A stretch of DNA of 64,000 bases from Tabrizicola thermarum (GTDB lineage: Bacteria; Pseudomonadota; Alphaproteobacteria; Rhodobacterales; Rhodobacteraceae). Location of the stretch: positions 186,001 to 250,000 of the forward strand of contig NZ_QMJY01000013.1 of assembly GCF_003574395.1 (NCBI RefSeq), written 5' to 3'. The number at the start of each line of letters is the position of its first letter. Position 1 is the first letter of the stretch. The notes under the pieces are model-generated. The model was given only the letters and a program-made list of their open reading frames with translations, searched no databases and was not told the origin of the DNA. This document shows positions 19,561 through 27,050 of the stretch, piece by piece. The translations under genes were made by a program, and so were the position numbers.

Positions 19561-19585
19561 GGAACCAGAGGCGCCCAGGGGCGTT
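19561..19585 (+). promoter_or_regulatory. EcfG-type promoter, proximal copy, for nepR-ecfG
   Basis: GGAAC at 19561-19565, 16 bases, CGTT at 19582-19585, a second exact match on the plus strand, 71 bp downstream of the first. The nepR ATG (19614) lies about 22 bases after the expected transcription start. Confidence 0.82.
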
Positions 19586-19613
19586 GGGGGCCGAAAGAAG
19601 CGGGAAGCCAGCA

Positions 19614-19790
19614 ATGACGAAAGACAAGAACGAGGATGGTGTCGACCGCCGGGCCATCCGGGCGCAGATCGACGAAAACCTCAGGCTGGTCTACCGCGAG
19701 GCCCTGAGCGAGGAGTTGCCCGACCGCTTTCGCGATCTTCTTGCCCAGCTCAAGGCGAAGGACGGCAGCGGCAAGGGCGGCACGGAATGA
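19614..19790 (+). CDS. nepR: Anti-sigma factor NepR
   Basis: NepR binds and inhibits EcfG and is titrated away by phosphorylated PhyR. The 58-residue protein carries the conserved NepR helix, IRAQIDENLRLVYREALSEE followed by LPDRFRDLLAQL (residues 14-45). The start MTKDKNEDG has a GGGAAG SD; the frame is open ten codons further upstream without an SD. Its stop overlaps the ecfG ATG (ATGA), so inhibitor and sigma factor are made in step. Confidence 0.93.
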   Translation: MTKDKNEDGVDRRAIRAQIDENLRLVYREALSEELPDRFRDLLAQLKAKDGSGKGGTE

Positions 19791-20368
19791 GCGGCGGCGG
19801 CGTTCCCCCGGCACCCGCCGACCCGCGCGACCGCCTGGCCGGGGCCATTCCCAGGCTGCGCGCCTTCGCAATCAGCCTCACGCGGGATGTGTCGCGGGCC
19901 GATGACCTGGTGCAGGAAACCATCCTGAAGGCCTGGACCAACATCGACAAGTTCGACCCGGCGACCAATCTGGACGCCTGGCTGTTCACGATCCTGCGCA
20001 ACACCTTCTATTCCGGCCTGCGCAAGACCCGGCGCGAGGTGCAGGACAGCGATGGCGTCCACGCGGCCACGCTTTCGGTCAAGCCCGATCACGATGGCCG
20101 GTTGGCGCTGAAGGAATTCCAGCGCGCCTTCGACCAGCTTAGCCCCGAGCACCGCGAAGTGCTGATCCTGGTCGGCGCTTCGGGTTTTTCCTGCGAAGAG
20201 GCGGCGGCAATGATGGGCGTGGCGGTCGGCACCGTCAAAAGCCGCGCCAGCCGGGCCCGCAGCCGTCTGGCCGAGATGCTGCATCTCAAGGCGGGCGAAT
20301 CCCTGTTCTCGGGTAGTGATGGGGCGACACAGGCGGTCGTGCTGCGCTCGGCAGCGGCCGGATCTTGA
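19787..20368 (+). CDS. ecfG: General stress ECF sigma factor EcfG
   Basis: An ECF-family RNA polymerase sigma factor (group ECF15 by context), 193 residues. Region sigma-2 is SRADDLVQETILKAWTNIDKF (residues 36-56) followed by LDAWLFTILRNTFYS. Region sigma-4, with its helix-turn-helix, is LSPEHREVLILVGASGFSCEE and AAAMMGVAVGTVKSRASRAR (about 118-157). It is co-translated with nepR and overlaps the TTG start of the kinase gene. The exact EcfG-type promoters in front of its own operon imply positive autoregulation. Confidence 0.95.
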   Translation: MSGGGVPPAPADPRDRLAGAIPRLRAFAISLTRDVSRADDLVQETILKAWTNIDKFDPATNLDAWLFTILRNTFYSGLRKTRREVQDSDGVHAATLSVKPDHDGRLALKEFQRAFDQLSPEHREVLILVGASGFSCEEAAAMMGVAVGTVKSRASRARSRLAEMLHLKAGESLFSGSDGATQAVVLRSAAAGS

Positions 20369-22065
20369 TCGGACGCTGGAAATCCTTCCTGTCCAACAGC
20401 AGCCTTGGCGTCCGCCTCGGCTCGACCATCATCATCGCGCTCTTGCCGCTGGGAGCCCTGTCGATCCTCCAGACCCGCGATGCGCTGGATCAGATCGACC
20501 AGTCGACCCTGAAAGGGGTCGGCGGCGCTGCCCTGCAATCCGTCCGTGAGCAGATCGAGGTCATCAAGGAAGCGCAGGTTTCGGCGCGCGTCCTGGCATC
20601 GGTGCTGGCGCGGCCCTCGATCGGCGGCGGCCCATCCTGCATGGATCAGGTCACCGCCATTGCGCGCGACATTCCGCAGGCCACGCTTGTCGCCTATGTG
20701 CCGAAAAGCGGCCTTCTGACCTGTTCCTCCGACGGCCGGGTCCATGACCTGTCCGCCGATCCCGCGTTCCGGCAGATGATCTCGCTGCCGGTGCCGGGCC
20801 TCGTCTACGACCCGCACAGCAGCATTTCGAACCGTGCGATCCTTGGTGTGCGGCACCCGGTCTTCGACGCGGACGGCGTGCTGACAGGGTTCGTCGTCAT
20901 CTCGCTGGCCTACAGCACCATCTCGCCGTCCGCCTACGGAGACGGCGATTCGGTCGCCGAGTGGAACCCCGAATACCTTGCAACCCTGACGTCCGGCGGC
21001 GAGGTCCTGGTGTCCTCCGCCCCCGATGTCCGGCTGCAACAGGCCGTTCCCGGCATCGGCGAAGCGCCGGAGTTCAAGGGCATGACGGACACCGCGCGCT
21101 TTGTCGAGACGCCCGACGGTCGCCGCATCGTCTCGGTCGTGCCGATCGCCCGCGACCTGTTCCTCCTGTCCGTCTGGAAACAGGACAGCGCCAGCTTCTG
21201 GACGAACGCCGCCATTCCCTACACCATCCCCGCCCTGACCTGGATGGCAGCTCTCGCCGCCGCCGCCTTCGCCTCCAGCCGTCTCGTGGTTCGGCATGTC
21301 CGCGCCCTTGCCCGGTCGATGTCCGACTATGTCACGTCCCGCAAGCGGGTGCTCATTCCCGACATCAGCGGCGCGCCGCACGAGATTCAGCGACTGTACC
21401 ATGCCTACGAAAGCCTGATCCGGACCATCGAACAGGAAGAGGCCGAACTGCAGAACCTCTTGCTCGACAAGGACACCCTCCTGCGCGAGATCGACCATCG
21501 CAGCGGCAACAGCCTGCAGATCATGGCCTCGGTGATGCGGATGTACCGGCGCGAGACGACGGACCCCGAATTGCGCCGGGTGCTGGACGGCCTCATCAAC
21601 CGGGTGATCGCGCTGTCGTCCACCCATACCAGCCTTTACGCGATGGCGGGCCGGCAGGACATCGCGGTGGACATGGTGCTGAGCAACGTGGTCAAGCGGC
21701 TGAAGGAGATCCACGGCGTCGGACTCGGGGTTGCGAACAAGCAGTTCCAGCCGGTGCGGATGGATGCCCAATCCGCCGTGCCGCTTGCGCTTGCCCTGGC
21801 CGAGACGGTGGGCTGCTACTTCTCGCGGCCGGGGCTGACGGAACAGGCGGTTCTCGTGTCGCTGTCCGAAGCCGACGGCAAGGTGCATCTGCGCGTCGAA
21901 GGGCCGGTGGTGCCAGAGCTTCTGCCCGGCACGACCTCGGGCCTGTCGGCGCTGCCGCAACGGATGCTGCGCCAGTTCGCGGCGCAACTGGGCGGGACGG
22001 TGTCCCTGCGGCGGGATGGCGAGGTCATCACCGTCGAACTTGCCTTCCCGCGACAGCCGACCTGA
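20365..22065 (+). CDS. Membrane HWE/HisKA_2-type sensor kinase of the GSR locus (degenerate ATPase domain)
   Basis: A 566-residue sensor with a TTG start overlapping the ecfG stop. Transmembrane helices are at about 18-36 and 284-304, enclosing a ~245-residue periplasmic sensor region (Cache-like by layout). The dimerisation and phospho-acceptor segment REIDHRSGNSLQIMASVMRM keeps the histidine (H378). The ATPase part is unusual: the expected N-box Asn is Cys484 (LALALAETVGCYFSRPG) and the DxGxG box is replaced by RVEGPVVPELLPG (510-522), while the distal GLSALPQRMLRQFAAQLGG block is kept. By context it should control PhyR phosphorylation, either as kinase, as phosphatase or as a partner of another kinase. 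Confidence 0.85.
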   Translation: MIGRWKSFLSNSSLGVRLGSTIIIALLPLGALSILQTRDALDQIDQSTLKGVGGAALQSVREQIEVIKEAQVSARVLASVLARPSIGGGPSCMDQVTAIARDIPQATLVAYVPKSGLLTCSSDGRVHDLSADPAFRQMISLPVPGLVYDPHSSISNRAILGVRHPVFDADGVLTGFVVISLAYSTISPSAYGDGDSVAEWNPEYLATLTSGGEVLVSSAPDVRLQQAVPGIGEAPEFKGMTDTARFVETPDGRRIVSVVPIARDLFLLSVWKQDSASFWTNAAIPYTIPALTWMAALAAAAFASSRLVVRHVRALARSMSDYVTSRKRVLIPDISGAPHEIQRLYHAYESLIRTIEQEEAELQNLLLDKDTLLREIDHRSGNSLQIMASVMRMYRRETTDPELRRVLDGLINRVIALSSTHTSLYAMAGRQDIAVDMVLSNVVKRLKEIHGVGLGVANKQFQPVRMDAQSAVPLALALAETVGCYFSRPGLTEQAVLVSLSEADGKVHLRVEGPVVPELLPGTTSGLSALPQRMLRQFAAQLGGTVSLRRDGEVITVELAFPRQPT

Positions 22066-22110
22066 CCCCGCAAGGGCTGCCCGGCCCCCCGTGGGCAGCC
22101 GGGCAGGACG

Positions 22111-23019
22111 TCAGTGCGGGCGCGTCGGACGCTCGTCATCGCGGGACGCGGTGAAAAGGCCCGCCGCGCGGCTCAGGTCGCTCTGGAACGCCCGGCTCAG
22201 GCTGCGTGCCAGATCGCTGGCCTGCATCACCTCTTGCCGGGCCATCCGGGTCACGTCATCGGCCAGCCGATCCCGCGCCTTGCCGAAGAGGCGGTTCTCG
22301 GTTCGGGTCGGCGGCAGCAGGCATGCGACCAGCGCGCCCGCTGCCGCCACGACCGCCCCGACCATCAGCGGCCGCCCCTCGACCGCCTCGCGGCTCTTTT
22401 CTGCCACGCCGAACCGCACAGCATGGATCCGCTCGCGGGCCGCGATGGCCTCTGTCCGCGCGGCGTCGTCCAGACTGTCCAGCCCCTTGGCCAAAGCGGC
22501 GCGCATGTCGGCGGCAAGGGCTGCCAGAATCTCGGCGCGGTGCCGTGCCAGATCGGCGGCCGGCGCCAGCCCGCGCCGCGCCGCATCGTCGATCCGCGCC
22601 AGAAGTGCCTGAGCCCTCGCGCGAAGGCCCGTGGCTTCGACCATCCAGTCCTCGTCGGGCTCCACCGTCTCGGGCGCCGGAGGGCCGCCCTCGTCTTCCC
22701 AGCGGGTCAGCGCCTCGAACCTCGTCCCGGCCAGAGCCGGGGCCTCGGGCGCGGGGTCCGCCTCACGGGATGCCGTGCGGCGCCCCACCACAAGGGCCGC
22801 GACAGCCAGGCTGGCCACGGCCACCGCCACGGGACGGCTGCGCAGGCTCCGGTCCAGGTCCGCCACAAGCGGCGATGCCTTCGCCTTCACCGCCGCCTTG
22901 CCCTCCGAGATGAGGTTGGCCGGCCGCAACCGCTCTCTCAGGGCGGCAACCGATTGCGCCAGGGCCAGCCGGTCGCGTTCCAGCGACCGTTCGATGTCCT
23001 GGATGGATTGGCTAGACAT
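22111..23019 (-). CDS. DUF3618-domain membrane protein
   Basis: A 302-residue protein whose N-terminus (IQDIERSLERDRLALAQSVA, residues 6-25) matches the DUF3618 family. Hydrophobic segments are near 72-85 (VAVAVASLAVAALVVG) and near 222-240 (MVGAVVAAAGALVACLLPP). The middle is a long alanine/arginine-rich helical stretch. The ATG has a GGAAGGAAG SD and overlaps the upstream gene by 8 bp. It is the last gene of a three-gene operon of small envelope proteins under a putative EcfG promoter. Molecular function is not known for the family. Confidence 0.78.
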   Translation of the reverse strand: MSSQSIQDIERSLERDRLALAQSVAALRERLRPANLISEGKAAVKAKASPLVADLDRSLRSRPVAVAVASLAVAALVVGRRTASREADPAPEAPALAGTRFEALTRWEDEGGPPAPETVEPDEDWMVEATGLRARAQALLARIDDAARRGLAPAADLARHRAEILAALAADMRAALAKGLDSLDDAARTEAIAARERIHAVRFGVAEKSREAVEGRPLMVGAVVAAAGALVACLLPPTRTENRLFGKARDRLADDVTRMARQEVMQASDLARSLSRAFQSDLSRAAGLFTASRDDERPTRPH

Positions 23020-23434
23020 CCGGGCTTCCTTCCTGTCTGAAACCGGCCCGCACCGCCTGCGCATCGCGCCGAAGGCCATCGAGGAACCGGCGCGGTTTCC
23101 GCCCGCGCAGCTGCACTTCCGACCGCCCCGCCAGCCCCAGCAAAAGCGCGACCAGCGCAAGGACCAACCCGACCGCAAGCGCCGCGCCGACGGCGCCAAG
23201 GCCCGCCTCCACCAGCGCCGCGACCGCTGCCCCGGCAAGAAGGTTCAGCGCGACCAGCGCGATCACCCCTGCCGCCGCAAGCTTCGCCAGCCCCGCACCG
23301 ACCGAGCGCAGGCTGTCGGCCGCCTCGGCCCGGGCAAGCCGAAGCTCGCCCTGCACCAGACGCCCGACAGCCGCCAGGACCTCCGAGAACAGCCCGGCGA
23401 CGCCCGTGTCGCTTTCAGGCGACTGATCGCGCAT
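23012..23434 (-). CDS. Phage-holin-superfamily (DUF1469-like) membrane protein
   Basis: A 140-residue protein with two long hydrophobic helices (ALVALNLLAGAAVAALVEAG and GAALAVGLVLALVALLLGLAG, residues about 58-100), an acidic amphipathic N-terminal segment and a basic C-terminus. This is the layout of the chromosomal 'phage holin family' proteins. No phage genes are nearby, so it is not evidence of a prophage. It overlaps both neighbours (TGATG with the upstream gene), so the three are co-translated. Confidence 0.8.
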   Translation of the reverse strand: MRDQSPESDTGVAGLFSEVLAAVGRLVQGELRLARAEAADSLRSVGAGLAKLAAAGVIALVALNLLAGAAVAALVEAGLGAVGAALAVGLVLALVALLLGLAGRSEVQLRGRKPRRFLDGLRRDAQAVRAGFRQEGSPDV

Positions 23435-23976
23435 CAGAGACCGGGTCCCCGACCCGCTTCCTGCGACGACACACGGCGCGCACGCGCAGCAGACGACCGC
23501 ACGAAACGCGCGGCGGCAAAGCCCACGACGGCGGCGGCCGCCATGAAGGCACCCGGATGCCGCCTGGCCAGCGTCCTGATGTCGGCGGCCAGATCGCTTA
23601 CCGACCTGTCGCGCAGCGCATCCGACGCGCTGGTCAGACCCTGTGCCACCGAGGACAGCACCCGCGACCGCAGCGCATCGCCCTCCGCTTCGGCCGAGGC
23701 GCGCTCCAGCGTGGCCGCCAGCCGTTCGCCCGCATCCGACAGGCTTTCGCGCGCCGCATCGGCCTTTTCGACGGCCACGTCCTTCACGGTCTCGAAGGTC
23801 GACCCCGCGCCTGAAACGATGGCCGCCTTGGCGTCCGCCACCTTGCGCCTGATCGTATCGACACCGGACTCGACCGCATCGGTCGCCGTGTCGGTCATCT
23901 CGCGCGCGGTGTCGCCCGCAGTGTCAAGCGCGCGCATCACCTTGTCTTCCGAAGTCTGCTTGTAGATCTGGGTCAT
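23434..23976 (-). CDS. YtxH/apolipoprotein-like stress protein with C-terminal membrane segment
   Basis: A 180-residue, alanine- and charge-rich, mostly helical protein with repeated amphipathic segments (for example TAREMTDTATDAVESGVDTI) that resemble LEA/apolipoprotein-type and YtxH-like proteins. A hydrophobic segment (GAFMAAAAVVGFAAARFV, about 142-159) follows ADIRTLARRHP. It is the first gene of the DUF3618/holin-like operon, with an AGGAG SD and a putative EcfG promoter at 24044-24068. Function unknown; a role in envelope stress protection is inferred from context. Confidence 0.72.
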   Translation of the reverse strand: MTQIYKQTSEDKVMRALDTAGDTAREMTDTATDAVESGVDTIRRKVADAKAAIVSGAGSTFETVKDVAVEKADAARESLSDAGERLAATLERASAEAEGDALRSRVLSSVAQGLTSASDALRDRSVSDLAADIRTLARRHPGAFMAAAAVVGFAAARFVRSSAARARRVSSQEAGRGPGL

Positions 23977-24043
23977 GGCCCTTGTCTCCTGATTTCCGCA
24001 CGGGGATTTGCCTGCGCCCTCACGGCGCGTTCACTGACCTGAC

Positions 24044-24068
24044 AACCCCGCGCAGGCGATCCGGTTCC
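24044..24068 (-). promoter_or_regulatory. Candidate EcfG-type promoter of the envelope-stress operon
   Basis: On the minus strand GGAAC (24068-24064), 16 bases, then GGTT (24047-24044). It differs from the consensus CGTT at one position. The predicted 5' UTR is about 65 bases. Confidence 0.5.
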
Positions 24069-24123
24069 CGAACCGCTCCAGACGGCGCGGATTAAGCCCG
24101 CGATCCCGACGCCGCATCCGCCG

Positions 24124-24148
24124 GGAACCAAAGCCCGTCGGCCGAGTT
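24124..24148 (+). promoter_or_regulatory. Candidate EcfG-type promoter of the DUF1328 gene
   Basis: GGAAC at 24124-24128, 16 bases, AGTT at 24145-24148, one mismatch to CGTT. It lies about 53 bases before the predicted 5' end of the coding region and is divergent from the candidate promoter at 24044-24068. Confidence 0.55.
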
Positions 24149-24207
24149 GTCGACCAGATACGCAATCCGGCTCCTGACGAGCCACCCCTGACCAAAGGAG
24201 ACCTCAC

Positions 24208-24369
24208 ATGCTCGGCTGGGCTGTTACCTTCCTCATCATCGCGATCATCGCCGGTGTCCTCGGCTTCGGCGGCATCGCCGGCACCTCTGCGGGCATCGCG
24301 CAGATCCTCTTCGTCGTGTTCCTCATCCTGTTCGTCATCTCGCTCGTGCGCGGCGCGATGACGCGCTGA
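24208..24369 (+). CDS. DUF1328 (UPF0391) small membrane protein
   Basis: A 53-residue peptide, [20 protein letters not shown] then [20 protein letters not shown] and [13 protein letters not shown]. It has two hydrophobic helices separated by a glycine-rich turn, the complete UPF0391/DUF1328 pattern. An AAAGGAG SD is well placed. It has its own promoter candidate and a strong terminator, so it is a one-gene unit. Members of the family are small inner-membrane proteins often induced by stress; function is unknown. Confidence 0.9.
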   Translation: MLGWAVTFLIIAIIAGVLGFGGIAGTSAGIAQILFVVFLILFVISLVRGAMTR

Positions 24370-24418
24370 CACTCTGTCCCCAGGGAAGCGGTCCATCCCT
24401 CCCGTCTTCCTGTCCCCT

Positions 24419-24446
24419 GGGCCGCGACACTGTCGCGGCCCTTTTT
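24419..24446 (+). terminator. Intrinsic terminator of the DUF1328 gene
   Basis: GGGCCGCGA (24419-24427) pairs perfectly with TCGCGGCCC (24433-24441) around a five-base loop, followed by five T. Confidence 0.93.
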
Positions 24447-24491
24447 CATGCGCGGCCCGCAAGCCGGGCCACTGTCGGACGATCCGTCAGG

Positions 24492-24989
24492 TCAGTTGGC
24501 AACGGCGGTCAAGACCACCAGCCTCACGTCGATGTTCTGGCGGTCCATCGTCGGCTGCATCCGGCGCAGGAACTGACGCAGCGCGCCGACCGAGGCGCCG
24601 GGCCGAACGGCAAGGTGGATGCTGCCGCCCGGCGCGCTGCGCAGCGCTGGCACGAAGGCCACGATCACCCGCATCAGCGCAAAGATCGCCGCACTGTCGG
24701 CACCGTCCCCTGCAAGCACCAGCCGGTCAAGCCGTCCCATCGCGCGCAGCTTGTCCTCCAGCATGGCCAGCGCCGCGCTTTGACCCGGATCGGCGCAGAC
24801 CAGCTCGGCCTCGGGAAAGGCTACCTCGGCCAGCGCCATGCGCAGGGGCGAGGTCCCGACAACGACCAGCCGGGTTGCGTCCGGCACCAGGTCCTGCCGG
24901 GACAGCAGCGACAGGGCCGCATCATTCGCCAGGGTCAAGGTCGGCGTCACGGTCGGCGTTCCTGTCGGGGTCTTGCCTCTGTCGGCCAT
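24492..24989 (-). CDS. Hypothetical 165-residue protein, Rossmann-like
   Basis: I do not recognise the family. The protein begins MADRGKTPTGTPTVTPTLTL, with a threonine/proline repeat, then shows an alternating strand/helix pattern: RLVVVGTSPLRMALAEVAFP (strand-turn-helix near 38-57), ELVCADPGQSAAL with an acidic residue after the second strand (58-70), DRLVLAGDGADSAAIFALMR, and SIHLAVRPGASVGALRQFLR. This resembles a SAM- or NAD-binding Rossmann fold without the usual glycine-rich motif. The start at 24989 has a GGAGAGGA SD. An exact EcfG promoter lies about 40 bp upstream, divergent from the AI-2E-type permease. Confidence 0.6.
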   Translation of the reverse strand: MADRGKTPTGTPTVTPTLTLANDAALSLLSRQDLVPDATRLVVVGTSPLRMALAEVAFPEAELVCADPGQSAALAMLEDKLRAMGRLDRLVLAGDGADSAAIFALMRVIVAFVPALRSAPGGSIHLAVRPGASVGALRQFLRRMQPTMDRQNIDVRLVVLTAVAN

Positions 24990-25029
24990 GCGTCCTCTCC
25001 GGCGGCACCCCACGCGGCGCCTGCAATCC

Positions 25030-25055
25030 AACGCCTCTGCCGGGCCGCCGGTTCC
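25030..25055 (-). promoter_or_regulatory. EcfG-type promoter of the 165-aa protein gene
   Basis: On the minus strand GGAAC (25055-25051), 17 bases, CGTT (25033-25030). Exact core match with the 17-base spacer also accepted by EcfG-type sigma factors. Confidence 0.72.
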
Positions 25056-25082
25056 CGCCCGGGGACAGGGGTCGCCGGTCAG

Positions 25083-25108
25083 GGAACCGGACCCACCCGC
25101 CGTGCGTT
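25083..25108 (+). promoter_or_regulatory. EcfG-type promoter of the AI-2E-family permease gene
   Basis: GGAAC at 25083-25087, 17 bases, CGTT at 25105-25108, about 30 bp before the ATG at 25139. Back-to-back with the opposite promoter at 25030-25055. Confidence 0.72.
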
Positions 25109-25138
25109 GGGCCTTCAGACCAGGGGCCGGGGGACACC

Positions 25139-27013
25139 ATGACCGAGACAGATGCAACCGCCGTTCCCGGGCGGGACCGCTTTGCCGATACGACGGAAAG
25201 CGGACATGCCATCGTCTCGCTGACCACCCTGGCCACCATCACCGTCGTCGTCGGCATCCTGTATGTCGCCAAGGACCTGTTCCTGCCGCTGATCCTCGGG
25301 ATGCTGTTCGCCTTCATCCTGAACCCGGTCGTGAACGCCCTGCGCAAGCGCGGCCTGCGCGACCTGCCTGCGGTCGTTCTGACGGTGATGACCGCCGCAG
25401 CGATGATGGCGGCCTTCGTCCTGATCCTGGCCTACCAGGTCAGCGTGATCGGCGCGAACCTGCCCCAGTATCAGGGCAATGTGCTGACCAAGGTCGACAC
25501 GATCCTCGACGCCGGCACCGACAACAGGATCATCTCGCACCTGCGCGGCATGGTCTCGGACATCTCCGAACGGGTGGCCACCCAGTCCGATTCCCCCGAG
25601 ACCCGGACAATGAAGGTCGAGGTCGTCGAGGTTGCCGGGCTCAAGGGCTGGCTGAACGACGTGATCCTGCCCGCCCTTGCCCCGGTGGGCATCTTCGGGC
25701 TGATCTTCGTCGTCGTCGTCTTCGCGCTGCTGGAACGCGCCACGCTGCGCGACCGGCTGGTCCAGCTGATCGGCGGCTCGAACATCCTCGCCACCTCGCG
25801 CCTTCTGGCCGAAGCCGGTTCGCGCGTCTCCACCTACCTGCTGGCCCAGCTGGTGGTGAACATCATCTATGCCGTGCCGATCTGGCTGGGCCTCTGGCTG
25901 ATCGGCGTGCCGAACGCGCTGTTCTTCGGCCTTGTCACGCTGGTCCTGCGCTTTGTCCCCTATATCGGCTCGGCGATCTCGGCGATCCTGCCGCTCCTCA
26001 TGGCCTTCGCCGTCTCGCCCGGCTGGTCGCTGGTGCTGTGGACCGCCGCGCTGTTCCTGGTCGTGGAACTTGTCACCTCGAACGTGATCGAGCCCTGGTT
26101 CTACGGCCAGCGCACCGGGGTCTCGCCGCTGGCCGTGATCGTCTCGGCCATGTTCTGGACCTGGCTCTGGGGGCCGATGGGGCTCATCATCGCCACGCCG
26201 CTGACCGTCTGTCTGGTGGTGATCGGCCATCACGTCCCCAGCCTGCGCCTGTTCCCGATCCTGTTCGGCGACAAGCCCGTCCTGGCCGACTCGGCGCGGC
26301 TTTACGACCGTCTGCTCACCGGCCGGTCGTTCGAGTTCACCGAGGCAGCCACCTCCTCGACCGCCAAGAACTATCTTGCCGATTACTACGACAGGACCGC
26401 CCTGCCCGCGCTGGCGCTGGCCCAGTCCGACAGCGCGGCGGGGCTTCTGTCCGACCATCAGGTCAACCGCATCGCCAATGCCGCATGGACCCTGACCGAA
26501 GAGCTGGAAACCGTCGTCGAGGATGAACTGGCGCTCGCCGCCGCCGGGCCCGATGAAACCGCCGGGCCGGGGGCCGACGCCAGCCTCGTGTCGAACGGCA
26601 TCCTGGACGGCATCGACCGCCGGATCGTCGTGATCGGGGCGCAGACCCGGCTGGACGAGGCCGCCGCACGGATGGTCGCACAGGCCATGCGTGCCGAAGG
26701 GGCCGAAGCGGTGGCCCTGCCGCCCCGCGCCCCTCTGCCCCGCGCCATCGGAGACTTTCAGCCGGAAACCGTGATCGTGGTCACCCTCGACGCGACCGAA
26801 GGCACCGCGACCGATCTGTCGATCCGCCAGATCCGCCGCCGCCTGCCCGGTGTCCGCATCGGCAAGGCGACCTGGCATGGCAAGGGAACCGGAGCCCCGG
26901 CACCGCGCGGCAAGGCGCTTGCCGATTTCGAGACCGATTCGATGGAGACACTGTTCCGGAACGCCTTCACCCCACCGCCCCGGTCCGCTTCCGCGCGGGC
27001 CGGGGAAGGATGA
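25139..27013 (+). CDS. AI-2E family (PerM-type) permease with long cytosolic C-terminus
   Basis: A 624-residue membrane protein. Residues about 28-370 form the AI-2E/PerM transporter domain: a first hairpin (VGILYVAKDLFLPLILGMLF), a lumenal amphipathic part, then a bundle including LFFGLVTLVLRFVPYIGSAI and the family-typical PYIGS and EPWFYG motifs. From about residue 370 to 624 there is a hydrophilic extension containing EETEL-type helices and a strand pattern RIVVIGAQTRLDEAAARMVA and ETVIVVTLDATEG, suggestive of an extra a/b domain. Start chosen at ATG 25139, just after the promoter; the frame is open further upstream. Substrate unknown; family members range from AI-2 export to Na+(Li+)/H+ exchange. 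Confidence 0.85.
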   Translation: MTETDATAVPGRDRFADTTESGHAIVSLTTLATITVVVGILYVAKDLFLPLILGMLFAFILNPVVNALRKRGLRDLPAVVLTVMTAAAMMAAFVLILAYQVSVIGANLPQYQGNVLTKVDTILDAGTDNRIISHLRGMVSDISERVATQSDSPETRTMKVEVVEVAGLKGWLNDVILPALAPVGIFGLIFVVVVFALLERATLRDRLVQLIGGSNILATSRLLAEAGSRVSTYLLAQLVVNIIYAVPIWLGLWLIGVPNALFFGLVTLVLRFVPYIGSAISAILPLLMAFAVSPGWSLVLWTAALFLVVELVTSNVIEPWFYGQRTGVSPLAVIVSAMFWTWLWGPMGLIIATPLTVCLVVIGHHVPSLRLFPILFGDKPVLADSARLYDRLLTGRSFEFTEAATSSTAKNYLADYYDRTALPALALAQSDSAAGLLSDHQVNRIANAAWTLTEELETVVEDELALAAAGPDETAGPGADASLVSNGILDGIDRRIVVIGAQTRLDEAAARMVAQAMRAEGAEAVALPPRAPLPRAIGDFQPETVIVVTLDATEGTATDLSIRQIRRRLPGVRIGKATWHGKGTGAPAPRGKALADFETDSMETLFRNAFTPPPRSASARAGEG

Positions 27014-27050
27014 TCCACAGGCACTCCAATGCCGGATCGCAGCGCGGTCG

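Noticed and set aside
23012-23434. 'Phage holin family' protein as a sign of a prophage
   Set aside because: No phage structural, lysis or integrase gene is nearby. It is part of a three-gene envelope-stress operon.
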